Counted from the first letter of the stretch, positions 8,325 through 17,836 are shown. The stretch is 64,000 nt of DNA from Marinobacter zhejiangensis (GCF_900114775.1 NZ_FOUE01000005.1:172937-236936), one strand, 5' to 3'. Numbers and translations: made by a program. The notes: generated from the letters alone by a model not told the origin.

Positions 8325-9049
8325 CCCTGGAAGCCAGCAGTGTCAGCTTCCGCTACGGGCGGGAGCCGGTTCTCAGCGACGTCAGCTTTACCCTGACGGA
8401 GGGCCGGTTTCACGCCCTGCTCGGACCCAACGGCGCCGGCAAGTCGACCCTGTTCGGCTTGCTGACCCGGCTGCTGGCCCTACAGCAAGGTGATATCCGG
8501 CTCGGCGGCGTGTCGCTGAAGAAGCAGCCCGCCGCCGCCATGCGCCAGATCGGGGTGGTTTTCCAACAGAACGCCCTCGATCTGGACCTCACCGTGCAAC
8601 AGAACCTGATGTACCACGCTGGCCTTCATGGCCTGTCCAGGAAAACGGCGCGCAATCGCTGTGCCCAAGAGCTGGAGCGGTTTAAACTCAGTGCCAGGGC
8701 CAAAGACCCGGTACGCCAACTCAATGGCGGCCACCGTCGCCGGGTTGAGATCGCCCGCGCCCTGCTCCACCAGCCTGCCGTCCTGCTTCTGGACGAACCC
8801 AGCGTCGGCCTCGACGTTCCCAGCCGGGAGACCCTGAACGCCCACGTCCGCCAACTGTGCCACGACGATGGCCTGACGGTGCTGTGGGCCACTCACCTGA
8901 TTGAAGAGGTCCAGCCTGACGATCAGATCCTGGTGTTACACCGGGGCCACCTGCTGGCCGACAGCAACGGCCATGAGCTGTGCCAGAACACCGGCACATC
9001 ATCGCTGGCCGACGCATTCCGGGCCCTGACGGGAGAAGACGTGTCATGA
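8321..9049 (+). CDS. PQQ-associated ABC transporter ATP-binding protein
   Basis: This 242-residue ABC ATPase has a Walker A (GPNGAGKST, about 35-43), a Q-loop in GVVFQQNALD, a Walker B with catalytic Glu (VLLLDEPSVGLD) and an H-loop (ATHLIEE). The ABC signature reads LNGGHRRR rather than LSGGQ. The protein is of the NatA/drug-export type and pairs with the ABC-2 permease that follows, with an ATGA overlap at 9046-9049. It belongs to the group linked to PQQ-dependent catabolism (TIGR03864, from memory). The transported compound is unknown. Confidence 0.9.
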   Translation: MTLEASSVSFRYGREPVLSDVSFTLTEGRFHALLGPNGAGKSTLFGLLTRLLALQQGDIRLGGVSLKKQPAAAMRQIGVVFQQNALDLDLTVQQNLMYHAGLHGLSRKTARNRCAQELERFKLSARAKDPVRQLNGGHRRRVEIARALLHQPAVLLLDEPSVGLDVPSRETLNAHVRQLCHDDGLTVLWATHLIEEVQPDDQILVLHRGHLLADSNGHELCQNTGTSSLADAFRALTGEDVS

Positions 9050-9855
9050 GGCTACGAGATTACTGGTATTGTTTCCTTGCCATCCAGGCTCGGGAATGGC
9101 TGCGGTTCTGGCAGCAACGAACACGGTTTGCCAGCGCCCTGGTGCGCCCGCTGCTGTGGCTATTAGTGTTCGCCGCTGGCTTCCGGGCGGTGCTGGGGGT
9201 ATCGATCATCCCCCCTTACCAGACCTACATTACTTACGAGACCTACATTGCCCCGGGTCTGTGCGCCATGATCATCCTGTTCAACAGCATGCAGGGTGCG
9301 CTCTCCATGGTGTATGACCGGGAACTGGGCAGTATGCGGGTGCTGTTGATGAGTCCGCTGCCGCGCCCCTTCCTGCTGGTGACCAAGCTGCTGGCGATGG
9401 GGGTGGTATCCGTGGGCCAGGTCTATGTGTTCCTGTTGATCGCTCGCCTGATCGACGTCGAACCACCCGCTCTGGGCTACCTGGCGGTGCTGCCCGCGCT
9501 GGCACTGACTGCGCTGATGCTGGGGGCGCTGGGGTTGTTGATCGCAACCTGGATCAAACAGCTGGAAAACTTTGCCGGGGTGATGAATTTCGTGATCTTC
9601 CCAATGTTTTTCCTGTCGTCCGCCCTTTATCCGTTGTGGAAAATGCAGGAAGCGAGTCCATGGCTGTATTGGGTCTGCCAGTTCAATCCCTTTACCCATG
9701 CGGTCGAAACCATTCGCTTCGCGCTCTACCTGCAGTGGAATACCGAAGCCTTCGCCATAACGGCCATCATAACCGTTGTGCTAAGCGCCCTCGCCACCGC
9801 GGGCTTCCGCCCACAGCGGACCCGCATTCTGGGAGTCCGGACCGGCGGCCGTTGA
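9046..9855 (+). CDS. PQQ-associated ABC-2 type transporter permease (PedC-like)
   Basis: The start is the ATG at 9046 that overlaps the ATPase stop (ATGA), giving 269 residues. The protein has six predicted membrane segments of the ABC-2 exporter class, including a hydrophobic stretch around LALTALMLGALGLLIA and one at FVIFPMFFLSSALYP. It resembles PedC of the phenylethanol/ethanol cluster. The last 75 bp overlap the 3' end of a convergent ATPase gene on the minus strand. The direction of transport is inferred as export from the fold class. Confidence 0.88.
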   Translation: MRLRDYWYCFLAIQAREWLRFWQQRTRFASALVRPLLWLLVFAAGFRAVLGVSIIPPYQTYITYETYIAPGLCAMIILFNSMQGALSMVYDRELGSMRVLLMSPLPRPFLLVTKLLAMGVVSVGQVYVFLLIARLIDVEPPALGYLAVLPALALTALMLGALGLLIATWIKQLENFAGVMNFVIFPMFFLSSALYPLWKMQEASPWLYWVCQFNPFTHAVETIRFALYLQWNTEAFAITAIITVVLSALATAGFRPQRTRILGVRTGGR

Positions 9856-10479
9856 ACGGCGGCCGGCAGACTCCCCGCCGCCTTCAACCCGCAACCTGGC
9901 GGGCGCACCCTCAAGCCACCAACGCTGCGCCGCCAATGAGGCCGCATCAGCTTCGTCGTGGGTGACACAGACCATCGCCATCGCCGGATTCTGGTCCAGC
10001 AGCCCGGTGATCAACGCCTGCAGCTCTCCCGCACGCTCAGCGTCCAGCGAGGCAAAAGGCTCGTCCAGCAACAACAGATCTGGCGCCACCGCCAGACAAC
10101 GGGCCAAGGCGGCACGGCGAGCCATCCCGAGGGACAGCTGGTCGGGGTAGTGATTGCCATACCCGGTCAGACCCACCTGGCTAAGCAGCCGGGCAGCCTC
10201 TTCCCGTTTGGCGCCAACCAAGACCAGGTTCTGGTAAAGGGTGCGCCAGGGCAGCAGCCTGGGCTCCTGGAACAGGTAGCCCACCCGTAAGTCACTGCCT
10301 TGCGTGAACGCAGACGGCAAAACCACCGGGTCGAGGCCGGCCAGGATATTCAGCAGCGTGGTTTTGCCCACGCCGGAAGGTCCCAGCAGGCAGACCCGGT
10401 CGCCCCGTTCTATGCGAAGGTGGATGGCACCAAGCACCGGCTGCCGGAAGCCCCTGCCGTCAAATGACAGTTCAAGCAT
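9781..10479 (-). CDS. ABC importer ATP-binding protein (nitrate/taurine type)
   Basis: This 232-residue ATPase of the SsuB/TauB/NrtD class has a Walker A (GPSGVGKTT), a signature LSLGMARR, a Walker B (LLLLDEPFASLD) and an H-loop (VTHDEAD). It is the third gene of a binding protein-permease-ATPase operon on the minus strand and overlaps the permease by 8 bp. The C-terminus extends about 25 residues past the typical end and lies antisense to the 3' end of the PedC-like permease. The substrate is unknown; the surroundings suggest a link to alcohol oxidation or a PQQ-related compound. Confidence 0.87.
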   Translation of the reverse strand: MLELSFDGRGFRQPVLGAIHLRIERGDRVCLLGPSGVGKTTLLNILAGLDPVVLPSAFTQGSDLRVGYLFQEPRLLPWRTLYQNLVLVGAKREEAARLLSQVGLTGYGNHYPDQLSLGMARRAALARCLAVAPDLLLLDEPFASLDAERAGELQALITGLLDQNPAMAMVCVTHDEADAASLAAQRWWLEGAPARLRVEGGGESAGRRSTAAGPDSQNAGPLWAEARGGEGA

Positions 10480-11245
10480 GAGTCACCTCCGGATGACGCC
10501 AACGATGGGCCCGGCGCTCAAGCGGCTGCAGCACCAGCAGCTCAATCAACTGCACCACCATGATAAAGGCCAGACTGTAAGCGAGGATCGCCGACACATC
10601 GAACACCTGAAAAGCCATGTGAAGCTGGAAGCCAATACCGTCGGAGCGACCCAACAGCTCGACCACCAGCACAATTTTCCAGATCAGCGCCAGACCGCCC
10701 CGGGCCGACGCCATCAGGTAGGGAAAGAGTTGCGGAAGCCACAGGTCCCATAGCCGCTGCGGCCAGCCAAAGCGATAGACGGTAGCCATCTGCTCCAGTT
10801 TTCGATCGAGACTGCGAGCCCCCTCACGAACCGTCACAGCGACATTCGGCACCTTGTTGATCACCACTGCAAGAATGGCGGCGGGCTCAACCAGACCCAT
10901 CCAGACATACAACAGAATAATGGTGACCAGGGCCGGCAGATTCAGCATCAACACCAGGACCGGGTCCAGCACCGCATTGACCGTGGCCCAGCGCCCCATA
11001 CAGAAGCCGAGGGCCACGCCCAGCACCATGGCCAGCACGAAACTGAGTATCACCCGGTAAAGGGTAACCCCGAGGTGGTGCCAGAGTTGGCCGGAGCTGG
11101 CCTGCTCCACCAGTGTCTGAAGGACCGCCGCAGGGGACGGCAGCAGACTGCTGTCCAGCAAGTGCGACAGCAGCATCCATACAGCCACGAGAACCGGCAA
11201 GGCGATCCAGGCCGCCCAGCCTGCCGGACGGGCCTGCGCGGTCAC
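10472..11245 (-). CDS. ABC importer permease (nitrate/taurine type)
   Basis: This 257-residue inner-membrane permease has about six hydrophobic segments and the BPD_transp_1 EAA-type loop (about residues 135-165, EGARSLDRKLEQMATVYR). It overlaps the binding protein gene upstream by 4 bp and the ATPase gene downstream by 8 bp, so the three are translationally coupled. It forms the membrane part of a SsuC/TauC-like importer. Confidence 0.88.
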   Translation of the reverse strand: MTAQARPAGWAAWIALPVLVAVWMLLSHLLDSSLLPSPAAVLQTLVEQASSGQLWHHLGVTLYRVILSFVLAMVLGVALGFCMGRWATVNAVLDPVLVLMLNLPALVTIILLYVWMGLVEPAAILAVVINKVPNVAVTVREGARSLDRKLEQMATVYRFGWPQRLWDLWLPQLFPYLMASARGGLALIWKIVLVVELLGRSDGIGFQLHMAFQVFDVSAILAYSLAFIMVVQLIELLVLQPLERRAHRWRHPEVTHA

Positions 11246-12237
11246 GGACCCTCCCGGTAGAACAGCGACGGCGGCATTATCCGCTCACGGTCGGCCCCGG
11301 TCAGCGCAAGCAACTGACGCAGGCTGGCAATACGGCGGTCATCAAGGGGCCCGGGCGTACCGGCAATGAACCCGTTTCGCAGCGCTTGGTAGACCCGGTC
11401 ATCCGGTGCCCGCATCAGCGCACGCACGCCGTCCCAGGCAGCCGGATCGGCCGCCAGCTCGGCCTTGGCCTGACGGATGGCGCTGGCAAACCGTGCCAGC
11501 AGGTCACGGTGCTCAGCACTCCAGTCAGCCCTGAACACATACCCGAGCACCGGCAGGTTCTGTTCCAGCGACAGTTCCGCCAGCAGACTGGCCAGAGGCA
11601 TCACCGAGCGCCCCGCACCTTCCGCCTGCAGGCGGGCCGCAAAGTGCCAGTAGGTGACCACCGCATCCAGGCGGCCCCGCTTGAGTGCTTCGCTCAGCAA
11701 CGGCGGCGCACCATACTGAATCTGGTTGCTGGCGGCGAGATCAATACCCTGGTCCGCAGCTACCCGCTGCATCAGGATCCAGCCCTTGCTGTCAGGGCCA
11801 CCGGCAACGCCAATCCGCTTACCCACCAGATCACCAAAGCCAACGATGTCCGAGTCCGGCGCGACCACCAGCTCGCCGATGCGGGTGGAAAACGGCACGA
11901 AGACCAGGTGGGCATCGGATTCATACCGGGACTGCACCCACAGCAGGTCAGCCACCGCACCATCAACCGACGCGCCGGTCAGGGCGAGCCGCGAGGCTGG
12001 CAGGTTGGCCACTGGCCGCAATTCGAGCAGAAACCCTTGGTCACGATCCAGCCCCCGGCGCTGCACATGCGCCAGCTCCCAGTGTGCGGTGCCGTACTGG
12101 AGCACACTGAGACTCAAGGTGGGCAGCCCCTCCGCAGCGGCGGACGAGGAACAAAGGCCAATCAGTAAGGCAAAGAACAGCCCAACAGAGGTATGCTTGT
12201 ACGGCAGCAACCGTAAGGAGTAGAAGTATCTGAACAT
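11242..12237 (-). CDS. ABC importer substrate-binding protein (NMT1/taurine-like)
   Basis: This 331-residue protein has a signal peptide ending near residue 35 (SSAAA) and a NMT1/THI5-like periplasmic fold, with GKRIGVAGGPDSKGW around residues 138-152. It is the first gene of a three-gene ABC importer operon and is divergent from the CxxxCW-motif gene. Similar binding proteins occur in ethanol-oxidation gene clusters of other proteobacteria. The ligand cannot be told from sequence. Confidence 0.85.
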   Translation of the reverse strand: MFRYFYSLRLLPYKHTSVGLFFALLIGLCSSSAAAEGLPTLSLSVLQYGTAHWELAHVQRRGLDRDQGFLLELRPVANLPASRLALTGASVDGAVADLLWVQSRYESDAHLVFVPFSTRIGELVVAPDSDIVGFGDLVGKRIGVAGGPDSKGWILMQRVAADQGIDLAASNQIQYGAPPLLSEALKRGRLDAVVTYWHFAARLQAEGAGRSVMPLASLLAELSLEQNLPVLGYVFRADWSAEHRDLLARFASAIRQAKAELAADPAAWDGVRALMRAPDDRVYQALRNGFIAGTPGPLDDRRIASLRQLLALTGADRERIMPPSLFYREGP

Positions 12238-12377
12238 GACTTCACAATACGAACCCGCCCTTACTGCAAGAATTGTACTTTAGTGCATCTTTTTTGCTGC
12301 GATGGTCTCATTCAACCGAACTCATCCTTGGCGTGTAATGGCAACATGACACAAAAATAACTAGAGGTACGCGCAAT
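12238..12377. promoter_or_regulatory. Divergent promoter region of the ABC importer and CxxxCW genes
   Basis: A 140-bp gap contains CTTTAGT at 12278-12284 within TGTACTTTAGTGCA. It resembles CTTTAGTAC at 6004 and CCTTAGTAG at 1223 in the other divergent regions of the locus. It may be part of a shared operator, but three loosely similar sites are weak evidence. Confidence 0.35.
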
Positions 12378-12968
12378 ATGATCAGGCACCTGGTCGGCAT
12401 TGCTTGCCTGTCTGTCGGGCTCTCGGGATTTGCCGATTCATCCCCCTCGCCCCAGTCCGATCCACAAGCGGCCCTGTTTTCGAGCGATGGCTACCGTATC
12501 GACCGCTACCGCAGCCCGACCCCGGCCAAGGCCATGGGCGCCCAGACGGTCTCTACCGACGACATGCTGGCGCTGTTGCAGAACGAACCTACGCTGGTGG
12601 TCATTGATGTGATCAACCTGGAGTACCGGGCCGATCGCTTCCTGCTCACCGAGCCCCACCAGTCGCTTCCGTCCGCTACCTGGCTGCCCAACACCGGTCG
12701 CGGAAACCTTGATAGCCACTGGAACTCTTACCTGATCGACAACGCCCTCAGGCTGACCCATCACAATCGCAACCACCCCGTGGTCGTGCTGTGCAAGTCC
12801 GACTGCTGGCTTTCCTGGAATGCGACCAAGCGCCTGTCTGAAGCAGGGTTCACCAAACTGTATTGGTACAAGGATGGTGTCGACAGCTGGGCCAATGCCG
12901 GCCTACCGATGCAACCGGCAACCCCGGTCGCCCCCGAATTCCCATCTGACCCTGTAAGCGAGTCCTGA
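12378..12968 (+). CDS. PQQ-associated rhodanese-like protein with CxxxCW motif
   Basis: This 196-residue secreted protein has a signal peptide ending near residue 19. A rhodanese-like fold follows, with CKSDCW at residues 139-144, that is C-x3-C-W, then LSWNATKRL. It matches the PQQ-dependent-catabolism family usually called CXXCW (TIGR03865, from memory), which is found only beside PQQ alcohol dehydrogenase genes. The motif sits where a rhodanese active-site loop would be, so a thiol or sulfur-transfer role is possible but unproven. The next gene, a response regulator, starts 11 bp downstream. Confidence 0.85.
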   Translation: MIRHLVGIACLSVGLSGFADSSPSPQSDPQAALFSSDGYRIDRYRSPTPAKAMGAQTVSTDDMLALLQNEPTLVVIDVINLEYRADRFLLTEPHQSLPSATWLPNTGRGNLDSHWNSYLIDNALRLTHHNRNHPVVVLCKSDCWLSWNATKRLSEAGFTKLYWYKDGVDSWANAGLPMQPATPVAPEFPSDPVSES

Positions 12969-12978
12969 GGTGACCACC

Positions 12979-13749
12979 ATGCTGGATGAGAGCGTAAGCG
13001 CCAACGACGCGAAAAAAAGCTATGATGAGGGGGAGTTACCCTCAGATACCAATGAGCAACGGGAAAGCGAGGCCATGGAGTCGTCGTACAAGATTCTGAT
13101 TGCGGATGACCACCCCCTGTTCCGCGAAGCCATTAGCAATGTCATCGCCTCTGGCTTTGCCGGCAGTGAAATCATTGAAACTGAAGATCTCGACAGCGCC
13201 CTGGCCATTACCCAGGAGCAGGACGACCTTGATCTCATCCTGCTCGACCTGAACATGCCGGGCATGCACGGTCTTAATGGCCTGATCTCCCTGCGCAACG
13301 AAGCCCCCACCATACCGGTGGTGATCGTTTCAGCGGAAGAAGACAAGCAGATTGTCCTGCAGGCCATCACCTACGGTGCAGTCGGGTTCATCACCAAGTC
13401 GTCGCCCCGCGAGCAGATGACCGAAGCCATTACCCAGATTCTCAACGGCAATGTCTACCTGCCTTCGGACATTATCCGCACCGGCAACGAATCCCAGCGT
13501 CGCAACCGCCGCGACGACAATCCCATTTCACCGGAACTGCTCAACTCGCTGACCCGCCGTCAGCTGTTGGTACTGGAGCGCATGTCCCGGGGCGAGTCCA
13601 ACAAGCAGATCGCCTACAACCTCAACATCGCCGAAACCACGGTTAAAGCCCACGTCTCCGCTATTCTTCGCAAACTGGGTGTACACAACCGGGTCCAGGC
13701 CATCCTTTCTGCCGGTGATGTCGATTTCAGCCAATACCTGAAACGCTGA
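12979..13749 (+). CDS. ExaE/AgmR-like NarL-family response regulator of alcohol oxidation
   Basis: I chose the ATG at 12979 because GAGGTG lies at ideal spacing before it, giving 256 residues; homologues usually begin near the internal Met at 13075 ([14 protein letters not shown]). The receiver domain has DD in ADDHPLF and a phospho-acceptor Asp in [10 protein letters not shown]. The C-terminal LuxR helix-turn-helix contains [19 protein letters not shown]. It resembles AgmR/ErbR/ExaE, the activator of quinoprotein ethanol dehydrogenase genes, so exaA and the ped-type operon are likely targets. It has no kinase immediately beside it on the same strand; the hybrid kinase downstream is convergent. 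Confidence 0.88.
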   Translation: MLDESVSANDAKKSYDEGELPSDTNEQRESEAMESSYKILIADDHPLFREAISNVIASGFAGSEIIETEDLDSALAITQEQDDLDLILLDLNMPGMHGLNGLISLRNEAPTIPVVIVSAEEDKQIVLQAITYGAVGFITKSSPREQMTEAITQILNGNVYLPSDIIRTGNESQRRNRRDDNPISPELLNSLTRRQLLVLERMSRGESNKQIAYNLNIAETTVKAHVSAILRKLGVHNRVQAILSAGDVDFSQYLKR

Positions 13750-13832
13750 ACCCCAAGGCGCCCGGCCAGACCGGGACCAGCCCACGGCAAGGACGCCGTA
13801 GCCCTTCCCCGCCCAATTGAATAGCCCTACTC

Positions 13833-16445
13833 TCACTGCAGAATATGGTTCAGCGCCGCCCGGAGTTTCAGCGGCTTCACCGGTTTGTTCATCAGCAGGT
13901 AGCCGCGGTCGCGGATGTCCTGTTTCAGTTCGTTGGTGTAGTTGGCGGTAATCATGATCACCGGCACGCGTTCCTGGCGACGGGCATTGATCGCGGCCAC
14001 CACATCCACCCCGATCTCATCGTTGTCGAGGTGGTAGTCCGCCAGGATCACATCGACCCGGTCGGTTGCGACCTGAACCTGGGCGTCCAGGTCCGCCAGC
14101 GACACCGCCGTCAGCACATCACAACCCCAGCCTTGCAACAGGGTTTGCATGCCCTGGCAGATCGCCAGGTCGTTGTCGATGACCCAGATACGGGCGCCAT
14201 CCATATCCTGGGCCGGCATCGGAAACACCGTTTCTTCCTTGGTCGCGTTGCTATCCAGCCGCCCCAGCGGAACCCGCACACTGAACACCGAGCCACGCCC
14301 TTCAATTGAATCCACGGTAATCTCATGCCCCAGGATTCGGGCAATCTTGTCCACGATCGCCAGACCCAGGCCCAACCCTTTGTCGCCAGAGCGGGCGGCC
14401 GACTGAACGCGTTTGAATTCCTGGAAGATCTCGGTGAGCTTGTCCTCCGGGATGCCAGGGCCGGTGTCCCATACCTGCAGCAGGACATGGTCACGCTGGC
14501 GTCGACATCCCAGCAGGATACGACCACTGCCGGTATAGCGGATGGCGTTGGTGAGAAAGTTCCGAAGAATCCGTGCCAGCAGCTGGGAGTCCGTACGAAC
14601 CACCGCGGAGGACGGCACAAAATCCAGGCTCAACCCCTCGGCATCCGCCATCTGACGGAATTCACGGGCCAGGTTGTTGAGTAAATCCCGCAGGTCGAAT
14701 GCAGTGACATCCGCCTTGATCACACCCGCATCGAGTTTGGAGATATCGACCAGGGTACCCAGCAGGTTTTCCACATCGTCCAGGGAGGTACTGACCGAAC
14801 GCACCAGGTTTTCCGCCTTGGGACCAAACGCATGTTCCTGAAGGGCACTGGTGAACAGTCGGGCAGCATTCAGCGGCTGCAAGAGGTCATGACTGACCGC
14901 CGCCAGGAATTTGGTCTTGGACAGGTTCGCCCGTTCGGCTTCCAGTTTGGCGTCCCGCAGGCGGGCTTCCACCGCCGCCCGCTCATTGATTTCCTGCCGC
15001 AGCTGGTTATTGAGCCCGGTCAATGCGGAGGTACGCTCCTTAACCCGTCGCTCCAGGTTATCGTAAGCCTGCTCCAGCGCCATTGCGGTGCGGCGACGGT
15101 CGGTAATGTCACGAATCATGACGAAGAATCCCACCACGTCGCCACGAACGTCCCGGTTGGGCACGTAGGAGCGCAACATGTAGTGGCGAGACCCGCGAAC
15201 ATCGTCCTCTTCCAACTCGAAGGTGACACTCTCGCCGGCCAACGCCTGGCGCACCTGAGGCATCAGACGGTGGTAAAGCTCCGGCTCATGCACCTGGTCC
15301 AGCGGCATATCCAGCAGCGAGGAACGTCCACGACCGTACCAGGCCTCGTAGACCTTGTTGCAGAACTGCACGGTGAGATCCGCCCCCACATAAGCGATCA
15401 GCGCTGGCACATGGTCGGTCACCACCCGGATCCAACGCTCACTTTCTTCCAGGGTTTCGGCGTACTGGTAGCGCTCGGTAATGTCGGTGTAGGTATTAAC
15501 GAAGCCACCGTCCGGCATCGGGTGGGTTTTGACCTCCACCACAGTACCGTCGATGCGCCGGTGAACCTGTTCCAGGTACTGCGAACTGCCTCGACGGGCA
15601 CTGCCGGGGTGTAACAGAGGCACGGCGGCACCAGCCATCAAGGCCTTGAGATTGCAGTCGGTGGTGATCTGATCCGAGGCCAGCCCGGTCAGATTGAGGA
15701 AGCGGTCGTTCCAGATTTCCGGGCGCCCATCGGGATTCACCAACACCACGCCCTGGGACAGATTATCCACCGTCGCCTGCAGCAGCCGCGACTTGTCCGC
15801 CAGCGCCTTCTCCCGCCGCGCGGTTTCGCTGTTCTTGACGTCGGTAATGTCGGAATACAGCACCACCAACCCGCCTTCACGGGTCGTGCGCTCCGTCATC
15901 TGCACCCAGCGACCGTTTGACAGCTGGAACACCCCGCCTTCAGCCGCCGAACCGTTGTATTCCTCAACAATCAGTCCGGTGGTCACCGCCTTGGCCCGAA
16001 CCTCATCCACCGACTCCCCAGGCTGGATATCCTCGCCGGTCATTCGCCAGTAGCTGTTGAAACGGCTGTTGCTGAGAACCAAACGCTGGTCCTGGTCGAA
16101 CAGCACAAAGCCATCGGCGATGCTCTCAATGGCATCCTCCAGGCGCTGGCGAGCGGTCTCTGCCTCATCCCGGGTCCGGTTCAGCGCCTTGTTGCTGACC
16201 TTGAGTTCGTCCATGGCCTGGTTGAGGGCGTCGGTGCGCTCACGCACCTGTTCGGCAAGAATGACGGAGTGTTCAAAGGCCGCGTAAGGGTCCGGCTTAT
16301 GGTCCACACCGGACTCTACCCGCTGGATCAGGGCATCACGAATCTTCCGCAGGCGCTCGTTTTCCGCCTCTAGCTGGGCAATCCGCTGCTGGTAAGCCAG
16401 CGCGGAACCCTCAGTGCTGTCCCGCAACGACTTCAGGCTGGCCAA
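13833..16445 (-). CDS. PAS-containing hybrid sensor histidine kinase (NahK/ErcS'-like)
   Basis: This is a soluble hybrid kinase of about 870 residues. It has an N-terminal coiled coil, three PAS domains (beginning near AIESIADGFVLF, ATVDNLSQGVVL and VVTDHVPALIAY), a second coiled coil, a HisKA domain with His in AAVSHDLLQPLN, HATPase_c (DTGPGIPEDKL, GLGLGLAIV) and a C-terminal receiver with Asp in VILADYHLD. No ATG is available at the 5' end. TTG codons at 16514, 16445 and 16427 are possible, and I use 16445, which has a G-rich segment upstream and overlaps the FIST gene. The pairing with a FIST gene matches NosP-NahK of P. aeruginosa. Confidence 0.85.
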   Translation of the reverse strand: MASLKSLRDSTEGSALAYQQRIAQLEAENERLRKIRDALIQRVESGVDHKPDPYAAFEHSVILAEQVRERTDALNQAMDELKVSNKALNRTRDEAETARQRLEDAIESIADGFVLFDQDQRLVLSNSRFNSYWRMTGEDIQPGESVDEVRAKAVTTGLIVEEYNGSAAEGGVFQLSNGRWVQMTERTTREGGLVVLYSDITDVKNSETARREKALADKSRLLQATVDNLSQGVVLVNPDGRPEIWNDRFLNLTGLASDQITTDCNLKALMAGAAVPLLHPGSARRGSSQYLEQVHRRIDGTVVEVKTHPMPDGGFVNTYTDITERYQYAETLEESERWIRVVTDHVPALIAYVGADLTVQFCNKVYEAWYGRGRSSLLDMPLDQVHEPELYHRLMPQVRQALAGESVTFELEEDDVRGSRHYMLRSYVPNRDVRGDVVGFFVMIRDITDRRRTAMALEQAYDNLERRVKERTSALTGLNNQLRQEINERAAVEARLRDAKLEAERANLSKTKFLAAVSHDLLQPLNAARLFTSALQEHAFGPKAENLVRSVSTSLDDVENLLGTLVDISKLDAGVIKADVTAFDLRDLLNNLAREFRQMADAEGLSLDFVPSSAVVRTDSQLLARILRNFLTNAIRYTGSGRILLGCRRQRDHVLLQVWDTGPGIPEDKLTEIFQEFKRVQSAARSGDKGLGLGLAIVDKIARILGHEITVDSIEGRGSVFSVRVPLGRLDSNATKEETVFPMPAQDMDGARIWVIDNDLAICQGMQTLLQGWGCDVLTAVSLADLDAQVQVATDRVDVILADYHLDNDEIGVDVVAAINARRQERVPVIMITANYTNELKQDIRDRGYLLMNKPVKPLKLRAALNHILQ

Positions 16446-17691
16446 TGACCACCCCCGTGAAGGTCTGATTGATGTGCATGCCGTCAAACTGCTCGCCGTA
16501 GGAATTGAAGCCAATCACCCGATGCTCGCGCAGGAACCGCGACACCTCCTGGTCGATCCCCGTCAGTTCCGCCTCCAGGCGGCGCAGGAAACAGTCACAG
16601 CCGATCGTCACCAGTGGAGGCCCAACCACCTTCTCGGCCTTTTCGAGCTGCTGCCGCAGGCTTTCCTGCAGCGACCCCGGCTCCATCGTGGTCATCACGA
16701 TGCCGGTTTCAACCGCACAGTAGAAAGTCAGGCTGCCATCTGCGTTCACCCGCTGAACCGAGCGAATGAAGTAGTGGCCGCCGATACGCACCGCCATCGG
16801 GTGCAGGGCAAAGGTTTCCCGGCTGAGGTCGGCAACGGCCACGCCAACGGTGCGGGCATAGACCTCAGCCGCCGGCTCCGCGTTCAGTTCATACACGGTA
16901 CGGCTGTCACTGTCTGAGCGGGTAACAATGAGCTTTTCGCTGCGCGCGGTCATGTGGTGGGTGGAGAACACCCGAAAATCCAGTGGCGTATTCACCAGCA
17001 GAACCGTGGCAGCGTTGCTGTAGAACCGGCCCCGGTAGAACACATGGGTGTCATTGAGTCGCTCGTCATCCCCTGCGGAACCGCCGAATTGGGGAATGGT
17101 TCCCAGAGCCGCATTCAGGGTGGACAGCACCAGCTCTTCGCGGCTGGACAGACCATCCAGCAGGGTAATGGCAAAGGTGTTGCCACGAATCGGTGCCAGG
17201 TCGGCATCACGACAGGTCGCCAGCAGCTCATCAATACAACGCTGGGCGTCCTGCAGGGTAAAATTATCAAGCTGTTGAATCAGGGCGGTATCAATCGCAA
17301 AGTAGCGGCGATCAAAACCAATCGCGGTGATGCAGCCACGACCGTACCCCTCCGGCGTGATTTCACCCGCCGAGGTACAGCCACTGACCTGAATACCGGA
17401 AAACTCCCGCTCCAGCGCCTGACCAAGACGGGCCAGGTCATACTCGGCGGAGCAGAAGAACAACACACATCCCAGGTCGGGATGTTGCAACTGGCTGGCC
17501 AAAGCGGTGGCCGCTACAGCCGGGTCTCGATCACCGGAACTGGCAACACGGACGGCCGGAAAAGTGATCGCTGGCATCATGGACGCAGATTCCGTTTTCA
17601 ACAGGTCTACTGCCGATTTTACGGGCTCTGCCGACACAGCCAATTCGACTTCAGTACTTTTTATGGGCGCTCCAAATCCGTCGTAACTCAT
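16411..17691 (-). CDS. FIST-domain sensor protein (NosP-like nitric oxide sensor)
   Basis: The start is taken as the ATG at 17691, giving 426 residues; an open frame extends further upstream but looks non-coding. The protein has a FIST_N domain (from about residue 60, with GCVLFFCSAEYD and SGCTSAGEITPEGY) and a FIST_C domain (HPMAVRIGGHYFIRSV to the conserved IGFNSYGEQ near the end). The gene runs directly into the hybrid kinase. In P. aeruginosa the equivalent pair is NosP, a heme-based NO sensor, and its kinase NahK. NO sensing here is inferred from that pairing; I did not identify the heme-ligand residue. Confidence 0.82.
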   Translation of the reverse strand: MSYDGFGAPIKSTEVELAVSAEPVKSAVDLLKTESASMMPAITFPAVRVASSGDRDPAVAATALASQLQHPDLGCVLFFCSAEYDLARLGQALEREFSGIQVSGCTSAGEITPEGYGRGCITAIGFDRRYFAIDTALIQQLDNFTLQDAQRCIDELLATCRDADLAPIRGNTFAITLLDGLSSREELVLSTLNAALGTIPQFGGSAGDDERLNDTHVFYRGRFYSNAATVLLVNTPLDFRVFSTHHMTARSEKLIVTRSDSDSRTVYELNAEPAAEVYARTVGVAVADLSRETFALHPMAVRIGGHYFIRSVQRVNADGSLTFYCAVETGIVMTTMEPGSLQESLRQQLEKAEKVVGPPLVTIGCDCFLRRLEAELTGIDQEVSRFLREHRVIGFNSYGEQFDGMHINQTFTGVVIGQPEVVAGQH

Positions 17692-17836
17692 TGATATAAA
17701 GCCCCCAGACTTAATAACCCGGTGATACGCAGTGCCATCCTGAGAACCAGAACAGCACTTTAGTCGCAGACCGGTCGTCCAGACCGGCCCGGACCAGGAG
17801 CAGGCGCCAGACACCTGACGCCTTAACAAGTAACGC

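Noticed and set aside
11113..12168. 351-residue plus-strand frame across the ABC importer genes
   Set aside because: Antisense to a binding protein with a clear signal peptide and family fold.
17803..17824. Imperfect inverted repeat (GGCGCCAG/CTGACGCC) as terminator of the porin gene
   Set aside because: One mismatch, no U-tract on the minus strand, and an overall weak structure.
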